A stretch of DNA of 64,000 nucleotides from Coprobacillus cateniformis (GTDB lineage Bacteria; Bacillota_I; Bacilli_A; Erysipelotrichales; Coprobacillaceae): positions 558,001-622,000 of the forward strand of contig NZ_WSNW01000001.1 of NCBI RefSeq assembly GCF_009767585.1. Reading direction: 5' to 3'. Position numbers and translations under genes: made by a program. Under the pieces are notes generated by a model. The model ran no database searches and was not told the origin of the DNA. It saw nothing but the letters and a program-made list of their open reading frames with translations. Below, piece after piece: positions 51,871-61,805 of the stretch. Every line of letters begins with the position of its first letter. Within the stretch, counting starts at the first letter, position 1.

Positions 51871-53114
51871 AATTGTCCCTCCTCTAATTTATCTAACAAT
51901 TCAAATAATTTCTGTGAATTGACTTCTGTGTTCTCTTCAATCACATGTTCAATTTTTAATTCTTCTTCACTTTGACGCTTATCATTCATCAGTTCCTGAT
52001 ATGCCTGCATTGCAGTTTCAATATGATTTCTTGCTAGTGATCCCCCAATTGTTTCACAATAACTTTTTGATAAACGATTATTATTTTTGCCAAGAACATA
52101 TTCAATAAGCACATTGACAACAGCTGGTTTCAACCCTAACTGAACCATTAAGGTTTCGACAATCTTTAAATCATGAAAAACAGGTTCTTTTCCCCCTTGT
52201 TTTTCTTTTAATAATTCATATGGTGTTAAATTATCCAAATACTTCATATGTAAAACTAATGGTGATTGTTGTCCCTCTTGTGTTTGATATTGCAATGGCT
52301 GCTTATGGTAGACTTCCTGCAATTTAGAGACACTATCCATTTCAAAATATTTCTTAATATTTAATTTTAAACGGTCATAATCAAGCCCTTGAGAATGCAT
52401 TGAATCTTTAACCAAACCAGCTAAAGTTAAAGCATCAATAGAATAAACTGTAGCAAGTTGAATCATATATTGAAAATCCTCATCAGTAAGTTTTGATTTA
52501 TTGATTTGATAATCAGCTAAACTCTTCAATAAAAGTTCCTTATCATAAGCGACTTCTATATTTTGATGAACTGGCTCTTTGAATTCATCTTTTATTTTTA
52601 AGATTCTGCCATGTTTTCTATGATGATAGATTTGAAAAACATCTTGAAAACGAACTGTTACTTCTTCATAATCTGATAAATCTTCTACAGATATTCTAAA
52701 ATACTGAACTGTCTTTTGAAAATCTTCAGGAGAAAGCGATTCTTGTAATAAAGATGATAGAATTTGATTCTTAAAAAATGCTTTTAATGTGAGTGGTGAT
52801 TGGAGTTGATAGATATATTGTGTTATTTGATTTTCATGCTTAACAAATGTTTTTAATAATCCAATGGCTTCTAATGATTGAAAATGCTTTTCTAAATCTG
52901 TAAAACTCATTGAAAGAAAAGATGTTAAACGAGATAAAGAAGATGGCTTTAAAAAACGATTCATGCGTTTACCCTCTATAACTAACATCATATATAATTG
53001 TAAAGCATCAGAGCCAATAAGTGGCTGATACAAATAATACAATATATCTGTTTGAACTTCATCTAATGGATAGTGAAGTTCAACTCTGTACAAATCACTC
53101 ATATATAGTTTCAT
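51867..53114 (-). CDS. dnaB: Replication initiation/membrane attachment protein DnaB
   Basis: A 415-aa DnaB/DnaD-fold protein of the Bacillus type (not the helicase). N-terminal wHTH (about 1-110, YRVELHYPLDEVQTDILYYLYQPLIGSDAL) and a DnaB_2/DDBH2 domain (about 290-380, TPYELLKEKQGG, with AVVNVLIEYVLGKNNNRLSKSY). It overlaps coaE by 20 bases. The start is uncertain: MSDLYRV four codons in is an alternative. Confidence 0.9.
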   Translation of the reverse strand: MKLYMSDLYRVELHYPLDEVQTDILYYLYQPLIGSDALQLYMMLVIEGKRMNRFLKPSSLSRLTSFLSMSFTDLEKHFQSLEAIGLLKTFVKHENQITQYIYQLQSPLTLKAFFKNQILSSLLQESLSPEDFQKTVQYFRISVEDLSDYEEVTVRFQDVFQIYHHRKHGRILKIKDEFKEPVHQNIEVAYDKELLLKSLADYQINKSKLTDEDFQYMIQLATVYSIDALTLAGLVKDSMHSQGLDYDRLKLNIKKYFEMDSVSKLQEVYHKQPLQYQTQEGQQSPLVLHMKYLDNLTPYELLKEKQGGKEPVFHDLKIVETLMVQLGLKPAVVNVLIEYVLGKNNNRLSKSYCETIGGSLARNHIETAMQAYQELMNDKRQSEEELKIEHVIEENTEVNSQKLFELLDKLEEGQL

Positions 53115-53691
53115 CTTTTAATACCTTTAAAACCCTTTCTATTTCCTGATACAGTTCCTCATAATAACTTCTATTATCAATCACAAAATCTGCCATATCT
53201 TTCTTTTTCTCTATAGATATTTGTTGTCCTATTAAGTGCATTGCTTCTTCTTGCGTTATATGATTTCGCTGCATTAAACGTTTCATCTGTGTTGTTTCAT
53301 CAACGTATACAACAATAATTTTATCACATAATGCCTCTAAATGAACTTCATATAACAAAGGAATATCTAAGAAAATAAGTTCATCCTGACAAGTACGTAT
53401 GCCTATCTTCAATTGTTCAATGACATAAGGATGAATAATATTTTCTAATTGTCGTTTCTTATAAGCATTATGAAAAACAATATTGCCTAACTTCTTTCTA
53501 TCTATAGAGCCCTTTTCATCTAAACAATCAAATAAATTTATAACCTGCTTAAAACACTCTGTACCTTGATCTAATGCATGTCGAGAAATTTCATCAGCAT
53601 CTAAGACACAATAACCATGTGTCAATAAATAATTTGAAACAGTACTCTTTCCAACTGCAATAGAACCAGTCAACCCAATAACCTTAGTCAT
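53095..53691 (-). CDS. coaE: Dephospho-CoA kinase
   Basis: A 198-aa P-loop kinase, last step of coenzyme A synthesis. GLTGSIAVGKSTVSNYL is the P-loop and VLDADEISRHALDQG the substrate lid; RNHITQEEA is the family C-part. Overlaps both neighbours. Confidence 0.95.
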   Translation of the reverse strand: MTKVIGLTGSIAVGKSTVSNYLLTHGYCVLDADEISRHALDQGTECFKQVINLFDCLDEKGSIDRKKLGNIVFHNAYKKRQLENIIHPYVIEQLKIGIRTCQDELIFLDIPLLYEVHLEALCDKIIVVYVDETTQMKRLMQRNHITQEEAMHLIGQQISIEKKKDMADFVIDNRSYYEELYQEIERVLKVLKDETIYE

Positions 53692-54634
53692 AGAAAGACT
53701 CCCTTATCTTTTCCATAACATACATACAATCTAAAGAATCCTGCAATGACATCCTTGGACTCTCAATGATTTTTTCTTTGAGACAACGATGCACCTCTTC
53801 AATCTCAGTAAAGAAATCATCATAAATATATGACTTTTCAATAACTCTTTGCTGATTATTAATAGTTATAATAGCTTGTTCAGGGCGATAAAAAGGCACA
53901 GCTGTCATTGTTCCTTGTGAACCATAAATAATCATGTTTTTTTCCTTGCTTCTATCTATTGCCATTTCTAGTTTTGCTGTCTGTCCACTTTCAAAAACCA
54001 ATTCAACGACATCGTAAGCATCTACACCATTTTTGTAAATAACCTGAGTTGAGACTTTTTGTAATGGCGATGTTATGTAATCAAGAGTCGTTGCAATATT
54101 GTAAGTTCCAACATCGTACAAAACACCTCCTTGTTCTTTATCAAAAAGATAATGTCCTTCTTGATAGTCTACATCAGAACAAAATGATGTTTCAATACGT
54201 TGAACTTCACCTATCTCACCAGATGCAACAACTTTCTTCATGTCAGCCACAAGTGGAATAAATCTTGTTTTCATAGCTTCCATAAAAAATGTTTGGTTGG
54301 ACTTAGCCAATTGACACAAGTCTTCAGTTTGAGTATACGTTAATGTTGCAGGCTTTTCACAAAGAACAGCTTTTTTCTTTAATAAAGCTGCCTTTGCCCA
54401 TTGATAATGATCATTATGACGAGTTGCTATATAAACAGCATCAATATTTGGGTCTTCTAACAAATCTTCATATGTTGGATATATTAGAATATGAGGATGA
54501 TTCAAAGAAAACTGTTCTCTTTTTACTGCTGTTAAAGATGCCCCAGCATAAAGATATCCTTCTTGGCTTTTATTTAAACTTTGCATAAATCTTGTAGCAA
54601 TTTTTCCCATTCCTAATATTCCCCAGCGAATCAT
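53684..54634 (-). CDS. Gfo/Idh/MocA-family oxidoreductase
   Basis: A 316-aa NAD(P)-dependent dehydrogenase: Rossmann start WGILGMGKIATRFMQSL and the CEKPATLT motif with the catalytic Lys. These enzymes oxidise sugars, inositols or dihydrodiols; the substrate is unknown. It lies inside the DNA replication block, between mutM and coaE (one base after mutM), a place taken by another gene in Bacillus. Confidence 0.9.
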   Translation of the reverse strand: MIRWGILGMGKIATRFMQSLNKSQEGYLYAGASLTAVKREQFSLNHPHILIYPTYEDLLEDPNIDAVYIATRHNDHYQWAKAALLKKKAVLCEKPATLTYTQTEDLCQLAKSNQTFFMEAMKTRFIPLVADMKKVVASGEIGEVQRIETSFCSDVDYQEGHYLFDKEQGGVLYDVGTYNIATTLDYITSPLQKVSTQVIYKNGVDAYDVVELVFESGQTAKLEMAIDRSKEKNMIIYGSQGTMTAVPFYRPEQAIITINNQQRVIEKSYIYDDFFTEIEEVHRCLKEKIIESPRMSLQDSLDCMYVMEKIRESFYD

Positions 54635-54635
54635 G

Positions 54636-55448
54636 TTAGTACCTCCTTTTTTGACAATGTGGACAATAATATGTTCCTCTTTGATTTAACATTATTTTCT
54701 TGATTTCACCTTGGCAACATGGACATATTTTTTGTCCATGTGCCTTGAGTTGAACCTGAAACAATCCATGAATACCATTAGCATCAAAAGAATGAATTGT
54801 TGTTCCTCCCTGAGCAATAGCACGGTTTAAAACATCCACAGAAATCTGTTTTAATTCATGAACTCTTTTCTTGGATAAACGAGAAGCTCTTGTGCGTGGA
54901 TCAATTTTCATTAAAAAGCATATTTCGTTTGCATAAATATTGCCAATTCCACACATAATCGATTGGTCTAAAAGAGCTGTTTTAATTGGTAATGATGTCT
55001 TATGCAACAAAGCATAAAGTTCTTCACCACTGATATCAAATGGTTCTTTTCCTAATTTCATTAATGGTAATTGTTCACGATACAAATGACGATCAACAAG
55101 TTCTAGTCTTCCAAATTTACGGGTATCTATATAACGCAAATCCTGCCCATCATGAAGATGAAAAACAACGTGTGTATGTTTATCGACAGGCGTTTCTCTT
55201 TTGACAATATGATACTTTCCTTCCATTCGCAAATGAGAAACAAAAGCATCTTCATCTAATAAGAAAATCAAATATTTTCCCACACGATCAATGTCTCTAA
55301 TTGTTTGATGTGTTAAACGCTCTATAAACTCCTGAGTATCTCCATTAATAATCTTATCATAATAAACATCAATGCCTTCTATATTTTCATCTAAAATAAA
55401 TTGTCTTAATGTTTGTCTTACTGTTTCTACTTCTGGTAATTCTGGCAT
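54636..55448 (-). CDS. mutM: Formamidopyrimidine-DNA glycosylase
   Basis: A 270-aa Fpg that removes 8-oxoguanine and nicks the site. Pro1-Glu2 after Met (PELPEVETVRQ), Lys in LRMEGKYH, H2TH domain (QSIMCGIGNIYANEICF) and a C-terminal zinc finger CPCC/CPHC are complete. Follows polA by 8 bases. Confidence 0.96.
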   Translation of the reverse strand: MPELPEVETVRQTLRQFILDENIEGIDVYYDKIINGDTQEFIERLTHQTIRDIDRVGKYLIFLLDEDAFVSHLRMEGKYHIVKRETPVDKHTHVVFHLHDGQDLRYIDTRKFGRLELVDRHLYREQLPLMKLGKEPFDISGEELYALLHKTSLPIKTALLDQSIMCGIGNIYANEICFLMKIDPRTRASRLSKKRVHELKQISVDVLNRAIAQGGTTIHSFDANGIHGLFQVQLKAHGQKICPCCQGEIKKIMLNQRGTYYCPHCQKRRY

Positions 55449-55456
55449 TTTCTCAC

Positions 55457-58066
55457 CTACTTCAAATCATACCAATTAGAAGCATAAGCCCCATCAACTT
55501 TCAATGGAACATCCATTTGGAATGCTTCAACCATTGCTGATTTAATTAATTTCATCATTTCATCTAATTCATCTTTATAAACATCAAAAATCAATTCATC
55601 ATGGACTTGTAAAATCATTTCTGATTTTAAATGTTTATCTTTCATTAATTGATTCACTTTCATCATAGCAAGTTTTAAGATATCAGCACCACTTCCTTGA
55701 ATTGGTGAATTCATCGCAAAACGTCTAGCTTGTTCACGAACCATAAAATTCTTATCATTGATTGTTGGAATATATCTTTTACGATTTAAAACTGTTGACA
55801 CATAACCTGTGTTTTTACAATCTTCAACAATTTGATCCATATAGACTTTGATTTCTGGATATTCTTCAAAATATCTACGAATAAATTCTTTGGCTTCTTT
55901 TAAAGAGACACCAATTTGCTGAGATAACTTAAATTCTCCCATCCCATAAATAATTCCAAAATTTACTGCCTTAGCTTGTCTACGCATATTGGCTGTTACT
56001 TCTTCATCCTTGACTTTAAAGACCAAAGCTGCTGTATGTGTATGAATATCCTTATCTTGATTAAAAGCTTCTATGAGTGATTGAACTCCTGCCAAATGAG
56101 CCAAAATACGCAATTCAATTTGTGAATAATCAAATGTGACTAGATAATCATGGCTTGGTATAAAAGCTTTACGAATCAATTTTCCTTCTTCTTGACGAAC
56201 TGGAATATTTTGAAGATTTGGTTCTATAGAAGATAATCTTCCTGTTTGAGTTAGAGCTTGATTATAAATTGTATGTATTTTCCCATCTGCAAAAACTTGT
56301 TCTTGCAAACCTTTTACATATGTTGAAGATAATTTTGTTAACATACGATATTTTTGAATTAATGGAATAATAGGATGTAATCCTTCAATCTTCTCTAAAA
56401 TATCTTGAGAAGTTGAATAACCCGTTTTGGTCTTTTTACCATTAGGTAAGCCTAATCGTTCAAATAAAACTTCTCCTAACTGCTTAGGTGATGAAATATT
56501 AAATTCTTTGTCTGCTAACATATATATATCTTCTTCAATTTGTTTAATCTGCTGCTCAAAATCCATTTCCATTTCTTTTAAGACATGAATATCGATTTTT
56601 GCACCAACATACTCCATATCTGCAAGAATGTAAGTCACTGGCAATTCTAGATTTTGATAAAGATCAAATTGTTCTTCATCTTTCAATCTTTGAATAGCTT
56701 CATCTTTTAAATCATATATAGCTTTGGCCTTTGAAACTGTATGCCTTGCTAATAAATCAATTTCAGGAATATGTTTTTTTGCTAATTTCCCAAATACTTC
56801 TTCTTCATATTGAACAGAATCATAATCATAATAATCACAAATAGACTTCATTTCATCTTTTAGACTTGGATTTAATATATAAGAAGCTAATTGCAAATCA
56901 AAATTCATGCCTTTTATATCAATTCCATTCCATCTCGCAGAAAGAATTTGAGCTTTGATGTTATAACTATATTTGCTATATTTTTCATCTTTTAAATAGT
57001 TCAGGAAATCTTGATCATTTAATGCATCTTCAAAAGAGATATAAAATGCTTGCTCTTTATTATACAAAGCATAACCTAATACAATAGATTTATGATAATT
57101 TTGATCATAGATTGCACCTAAGATACAACTAGCTTGAGTAATAGAAGGCATCTTCGTTACAACTTCATAATGAAGTTCAGTTTGCTTTGGTGCTTTTGAT
57201 TCCATAGAAATCTTTTTTAATAATGAATTCATATCATATTTCTGATAAAAATCTTTTAACTTATCAAAATCATAACCAACATAGTGACAATCATCAAGTG
57301 TGACATCAAGAGGTATATCTTTTAAGATCGTTGCAATCTGCTTAGACTGAATACCAAGTTCAATATTCTCTCTAATCTTTTCACCCATTTTTCCTTTGAT
57401 TTCTGAACAATGATCTTTTAAGTTTTCAATAGTTTGATATTCATGTAATAATTTAAGAGCTGTCTTTTCACCAACACCTGGTATTCCTGGAATATTATCA
57501 GCACTATCTCCCATTAAACCTAATAAATCTCTCATTTGATCAGGCTGCAATTCATATTTTTCATAAAATGTTTTAGGTGTAATAACGTCATCAGTCTTTG
57601 TTTTTGTATTTCTTTTATAAACATGAATATGTTCATCTACCAATTGCATCATATCCTTATCACCAGTCATGATATTCACCTGATAGCCTTGCTTTGATCC
57701 CTGAGTCGCAAGTGTACCAATAATATCATCACCTTCATATCCCTCAAGTTCACAATAAGGAATCTGATGAGCATCTAAAAATTCTCTAACAATTTCAAAT
57801 TGACATTTTAATTCTTCTGGTGTTTCTTTCCTTGTTCCTTTGTATTCTTCTAAAAGATCACTTCTAAAAGTTTTCCCTTTTGCATCAAACGCAACCATAA
57901 TCCCTTTTGGATTTTTTTTAATAACATTTTCTAAACGATTAGCAAACCCAAAAACTGCATTGGTTGGAATACCATCTTTGTTAACCATCAAATTTCCCAT
58001 AGCTGCTGTCGCATAATACGAACTAAACAACCAATAATTTCCATCAATCAATACTAATTCTTCCAT
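55457..58066 (-). CDS. polA: DNA polymerase I
   Basis: An 869-aa polymerase for repair and Okazaki processing. Order: 5'-3' exonuclease (1-290, GDKDMMQLVDEH, LMGDSADNIPGIPGVG), a 3'-5' exonuclease fold (about 300-465) in which I do not see the DxE catalytic pair, so it is probably inactive as in Bacillus/Taq, and the polymerase (about 480-869, VTFDYSQIELRILAH, RRQAKAVNFGIIYGMGEF, LQVHDELIFD). Confidence 0.96.
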   Translation of the reverse strand: MEELVLIDGNYWLFSSYYATAAMGNLMVNKDGIPTNAVFGFANRLENVIKKNPKGIMVAFDAKGKTFRSDLLEEYKGTRKETPEELKCQFEIVREFLDAHQIPYCELEGYEGDDIIGTLATQGSKQGYQVNIMTGDKDMMQLVDEHIHVYKRNTKTKTDDVITPKTFYEKYELQPDQMRDLLGLMGDSADNIPGIPGVGEKTALKLLHEYQTIENLKDHCSEIKGKMGEKIRENIELGIQSKQIATILKDIPLDVTLDDCHYVGYDFDKLKDFYQKYDMNSLLKKISMESKAPKQTELHYEVVTKMPSITQASCILGAIYDQNYHKSIVLGYALYNKEQAFYISFEDALNDQDFLNYLKDEKYSKYSYNIKAQILSARWNGIDIKGMNFDLQLASYILNPSLKDEMKSICDYYDYDSVQYEEEVFGKLAKKHIPEIDLLARHTVSKAKAIYDLKDEAIQRLKDEEQFDLYQNLELPVTYILADMEYVGAKIDIHVLKEMEMDFEQQIKQIEEDIYMLADKEFNISSPKQLGEVLFERLGLPNGKKTKTGYSTSQDILEKIEGLHPIIPLIQKYRMLTKLSSTYVKGLQEQVFADGKIHTIYNQALTQTGRLSSIEPNLQNIPVRQEEGKLIRKAFIPSHDYLVTFDYSQIELRILAHLAGVQSLIEAFNQDKDIHTHTAALVFKVKDEEVTANMRRQAKAVNFGIIYGMGEFKLSQQIGVSLKEAKEFIRRYFEEYPEIKVYMDQIVEDCKNTGYVSTVLNRKRYIPTINDKNFMVREQARRFAMNSPIQGSGADILKLAMMKVNQLMKDKHLKSEMILQVHDELIFDVYKDELDEMMKLIKSAMVEAFQMDVPLKVDGAYASNWYDLK

Positions 58067-58067
58067 T

Positions 58068-61000
58068 TTATTCTATCACTCTTGCCTTATCAACAATAAA
58101 AGATAACTTATCTTTCATATCAACTTTTCCATTCATAAGACAAATGTTTCCTTTCTTTAACATCATACCTATACTCTTATATCTCGATGCAAACACAACA
58201 CCATCGACACTACCTGTTTCATCAAATCCTTCAATAAAACACATTTCATCACCTTTACGATCGGTAATATTTTTAACTCTTTGTAATTGAACAACAATAT
58301 TCACTGTTTGATTCACATATTCATATAATGAAGAAACATTAATATATGGTGTGTTTAACTTTTCCTTCATCAATTCAATTGGATGCATAGTTAAATAAAT
58401 ACCCAATACTTCTTTTTCTTTTCTCAGTTTTTCATCTTGAAAATCTTTATAAATTGTGAGTACAGGTTTTTCATCAATACCTAACATATTCTTTAAATTC
58501 CCATAATCTCTGATTGTATCTAAATTCTTTTTCATTGTATTTCGACTCAACTGAAATTCGTCTAATGCTCCTGCATCAATTAAAGATTCAATCATTTTCT
58601 TAGACAATTTCGATTCATCCATACGCATCATAAAATCATAAACATCTTCAAACAGACCATTTTTTCTTTCTTCAACAATAGCTTTATATCCAGCATATCC
58701 AACATTTTTAATCGCAAGTAATGAATAACGTATATGACCATTCTCAACCATAAAACGTGCATGTGAATAATTCACTGAAGGTGGCAAGATATCCACATGA
58801 TATGTTTTACACTCTTGAATACAATGTAACTTTGTTGTCTCACTTGATAATTCATTAGAAAGAATAGAAGCAAAAAAGTATAATGGATAATTTGCTTTTA
58901 AATAAGCCAATTGATAAGCAACATAACCATAAGCAACACTATGTGCTTTTCCAAATCCATAATTGGCAAATTTTTCAATTAATTCAAATATTTCTATTGC
59001 TTTTTCTTCTCTATAACCTTTATCTATGCACCCAGCAATAAATTCCTCTTTCATTGATTGCATGAGACCAGTTTCTTTTTTTGAAACTGCCTTTCTTAGT
59101 ATATCAGCTTTTCCTAGTGAAAAACCTGCCATTTTTTGGGCAACTTGCATAATTTGCTCCTGATAAATCATAACTCCATATGTAGATTTCAATATTGGTT
59201 CTAATTCCGGTAATGGATAAACAACTTTTTCCTGTAATCCTCTTCGTTTCAGATAGAGAGGTATGTTTTCCATAGGACCAGGACGAAATAATGCAATGGC
59301 TGCAACAATATCATCAAAACAATAAGGTTTCATTTTTCTTAGGAGATTTCTCATTCCTTGAGACTCTAATTGAAAAACACCAAAAGTATCAGCACGTGCA
59401 ATGAGTTCATATGTTTTCTGATCATTCAAAGGCAGCTGATTTAAGAAAACTGTTTCATTTATATCTCGTTTAATATCTTTACAAATATAATCTATCATTG
59501 TTAAGTTCTTAAGACCTAAAAAATCCATTTTCAATAATCCAACTTCTTCAATATAATCTTTTGAATATTGTGACATTAAAGTCGCTGTTGGCCCTAATAC
59601 TAAGGGAATAACCTCTCTTAGGGGTTGTTTGGATAAAATGACACCAGCCGCATGCGTTGAAATATTACGAGGCAAATGCTCAATAACACTTGTTGCTCCT
59701 ATAATTTTTTTCAACAAAGGGTCTTGATTAATCATAGATTGAAATTGTGCTGAAGTCTTATACATAGTTGTAATTGTCTTCTTATTTTTGGGACCCGTAG
59801 GAATCATTTTCGCAATAATTTCTAGTCGAGCTAGAGGAATGCCCATGACCTTTCCCATATCTTTTATAGCAACACGTGGCCCATATGTATTAAACGTAAC
59901 AATTTGAGCAACATGATCTTGACCATATTTTTCAACAACATAATGTACAACTTCGTCACGACGATCATCTTGAAAATCAATATCTATATCTGGCATGGAT
60001 ACACGTTCAGGATTAAGAAATCGTTCAAAAAGTAAGTCATACTTAATTGGATCAACATTAGTAATTCCTAATACATAGGCAACTAAACTCCCAGCAGCAC
60101 TTCCTCTCCCAGCACCAACCTGTATCTTATTCACTTTTGCAAAACGCACATAATCCCATACAATTAAAAAGTAATCATCAAATCCCATTTGATGGATTAT
60201 TTTTAATTCATACTGCAATCTTTTGACATATTGAGATGGAATCTTTTGATTTTGGAATCTTTTCTTCAATCCCATTTGACAAAGCCCTTTTAAATATTCT
60301 GATGCTTCTCCATGATGTGGAACTGGAAAAGATGGTAGATGTTTATCTTGTAAAGGGATTGTTGCCTTACAGTTTTGAACAACCTCTCTCGTTTCTGCTA
60401 ATATTTCAGCATCAAAAAGCATTTTCATTTCATCTTCAGTTTTTAAATATTTCTCCTCTGTTATAGGAACATATTTACTTTCTAAAGTTAATCCTTGATT
60501 CGCAGCCTGCATTAAGTCAACTGCTAAAGCATCAGCTTTTTTTAAATATATAACCTCATTGGAACAAAGAATCTTCACACGACAATATTTTGCAAGTGAA
60601 ATTATTCTTTCGTTTAATGCTTGTTGTAATTTAATATGATGATTTTGAATCATAACATAGTAGTTATCTTGAAAAATGTCTTTAAATGATTTTAAATATT
60701 TCACAGCCTCCTCTTCCATTTCCTTTGCAACCAATCTTTCAACGATTCCTTGTGCTGAACCAGAAATAATATACATATGTCCCTTATAAAGAGCCAAAGA
60801 TTTTAAATCAATACATTTATCTTCATGCAAGTTAATATCACAACAAACCTTCACTAAATCAAAATAACCAATATCATCTTTAGCCAGTAAAATAAATGGA
60901 TAAATCTCTCCTTCAATCATCACACTTGCTTCCATTCCAAAAATAGGTTTAATCCCATATTTTAAACATTCCTGACTAAATTCTAACGCTCCAAACATAT

Positions 61001-61124
61001 TATTTTTATCTGTTAAAGCCAAGGCTTCTATATGCTTAGCATTTGCATCTTGGATTAAATCTTTAATTAAAATCGTACTATTTTGAAAACTATAAGCACT
61101 TAAAACCTGTAAATGTCCAAACAT
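58068..61124 (-). CDS. dnaE: DNA polymerase III alpha subunit, DnaE type
   Basis: A 1018-aa family C polymerase. PHP domain at the start (EALALTDKNNMFGALEF), where Lys occupies a position that is His in active PHP metal sites, so proofreading by PHP is doubtful. Polymerase active site MPDIDIDFQDDRRDEV with GAGRGSAAGSLVAYVLGIT; C-terminal OB fold. Length is DnaE1/DnaE3-short like Bacillus DnaE, normally paired with PolC elsewhere. I start at MFGHLQVL, 8 bases after GGAGG; a longer frame is spurious. Confidence 0.95.
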   Translation of the reverse strand: MFGHLQVLSAYSFQNSTILIKDLIQDANAKHIEALALTDKNNMFGALEFSQECLKYGIKPIFGMEASVMIEGEIYPFILLAKDDIGYFDLVKVCCDINLHEDKCIDLKSLALYKGHMYIISGSAQGIVERLVAKEMEEEAVKYLKSFKDIFQDNYYVMIQNHHIKLQQALNERIISLAKYCRVKILCSNEVIYLKKADALAVDLMQAANQGLTLESKYVPITEEKYLKTEDEMKMLFDAEILAETREVVQNCKATIPLQDKHLPSFPVPHHGEASEYLKGLCQMGLKKRFQNQKIPSQYVKRLQYELKIIHQMGFDDYFLIVWDYVRFAKVNKIQVGAGRGSAAGSLVAYVLGITNVDPIKYDLLFERFLNPERVSMPDIDIDFQDDRRDEVVHYVVEKYGQDHVAQIVTFNTYGPRVAIKDMGKVMGIPLARLEIIAKMIPTGPKNKKTITTMYKTSAQFQSMINQDPLLKKIIGATSVIEHLPRNISTHAAGVILSKQPLREVIPLVLGPTATLMSQYSKDYIEEVGLLKMDFLGLKNLTMIDYICKDIKRDINETVFLNQLPLNDQKTYELIARADTFGVFQLESQGMRNLLRKMKPYCFDDIVAAIALFRPGPMENIPLYLKRRGLQEKVVYPLPELEPILKSTYGVMIYQEQIMQVAQKMAGFSLGKADILRKAVSKKETGLMQSMKEEFIAGCIDKGYREEKAIEIFELIEKFANYGFGKAHSVAYGYVAYQLAYLKANYPLYFFASILSNELSSETTKLHCIQECKTYHVDILPPSVNYSHARFMVENGHIRYSLLAIKNVGYAGYKAIVEERKNGLFEDVYDFMMRMDESKLSKKMIESLIDAGALDEFQLSRNTMKKNLDTIRDYGNLKNMLGIDEKPVLTIYKDFQDEKLRKEKEVLGIYLTMHPIELMKEKLNTPYINVSSLYEYVNQTVNIVVQLQRVKNITDRKGDEMCFIEGFDETGSVDGVVFASRYKSIGMMLKKGNICLMNGKVDMKDKLSFIVDKARVIE

Positions 61125-61167
61125 ATATGTCGCCTCCTTTATTTCAATATTATAACAAAATTCGCCC

Positions 61168-61485
61168 TCATAAGATACAGTGAAACGCAAAAAGTATTAA
61201 CATAATTGCAATATATAAACAAAATATCACATAGATTAACTGCAATAAATAAACAGCTTCAATACTCAAAATCCATAATCTGTAAAAATATAAACCAATC
61301 AAATAGAAATGATATTGTAATTGAATAACTCGAAACCATTTTTGATTAACAATAATTACAATACTAAGTAAAACCGCAAACAAATGAAAAGGTATATACC
61401 ACTTATAACATATCAATTGTAATATCATACACGCAGCACACAACAATTGCATTTTCTTAATTCTTTGTATCATCATAAAAATCAC
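61168..61485 (-). CDS. Small hydrophobic membrane protein
   Basis: A 105-aa protein with about three to four helices and a basic N-terminus (MIQRIKKMQ). No family recognised. AGGTGA stands just before the ATGATG. It is 43 bases upstream of dnaE and probably in the same transcript. Confidence 0.6.
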   Translation of the reverse strand: MIFMMIQRIKKMQLLCAACMILQLICYKWYIPFHLFAVLLSIVIIVNQKWFRVIQLQYHFYLIGLYFYRLWILSIEAVYLLQLIYVIFCLYIAIMLILFAFHCIL

Positions 61486-61533
61486 CTATACTATGATATG
61501 AAAAAAGATAAGGAAAAATACGATTTTTTATCA

Positions 61534-61561
61534 AAAGAAAAAGTGAGTAACAATTACTCAC
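61534..61561 (-). terminator. Terminator of the apbE-TSCPD operon
   Basis: GTGAGTAA/TTACTCAC perfect 8-bp stem with 3-base loop, followed on the minus strand by TTTTTCTTTT; it includes the TSCPD stop codon. Confidence 0.88.
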
Positions 61562-61793
61562 ATTCTTTTAAAGCTTTTGCCAATTGATCTGGACAAGATG
61601 TTGGTTTTGCACCACAACGAATTCCTTCAATACGTTGAATCGCTTCCTCCTTATCCATTCCCTCAATAAGTTTTGCAATCCCCTGTAAATTTCCTGAACA
61701 CCCACCAACAAATTTAACTCCTGTGACTTTTCCATTCACAACATCAAAATCAATACGTGTTGAACATGTTCCCTTTGTTTTATAAGTATGCAT
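61554..61793 (-). CDS. TSCPD domain protein
   Basis: A 79-aa protein of the TSCPD family (TIGR03905-like): it ends with the eponymous PTSCPDQLAKAL and has conserved Cys in GTCSTRIDF and FVGGCSGN, plus GIRCGAKP. Related domains sit at the end of some ribonucleotide reductases. Function unknown; four Cys suggest metal or redox binding. It follows apbE by 12 bases. Confidence 0.85.
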   Translation of the reverse strand: MHTYKTKGTCSTRIDFDVVNGKVTGVKFVGGCSGNLQGIAKLIEGMDKEEAIQRIEGIRCGAKPTSCPDQLAKALKECE

Positions 61794-61805
61794 TAAAATT
61801 TCCTC

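Noticed and set aside
61125..61190. Longer N-terminus of DnaE
   Set aside because: The extra 22 residues have no homology; GGAGG lies 8 bases before the internal ATG at 61124, where family members begin.
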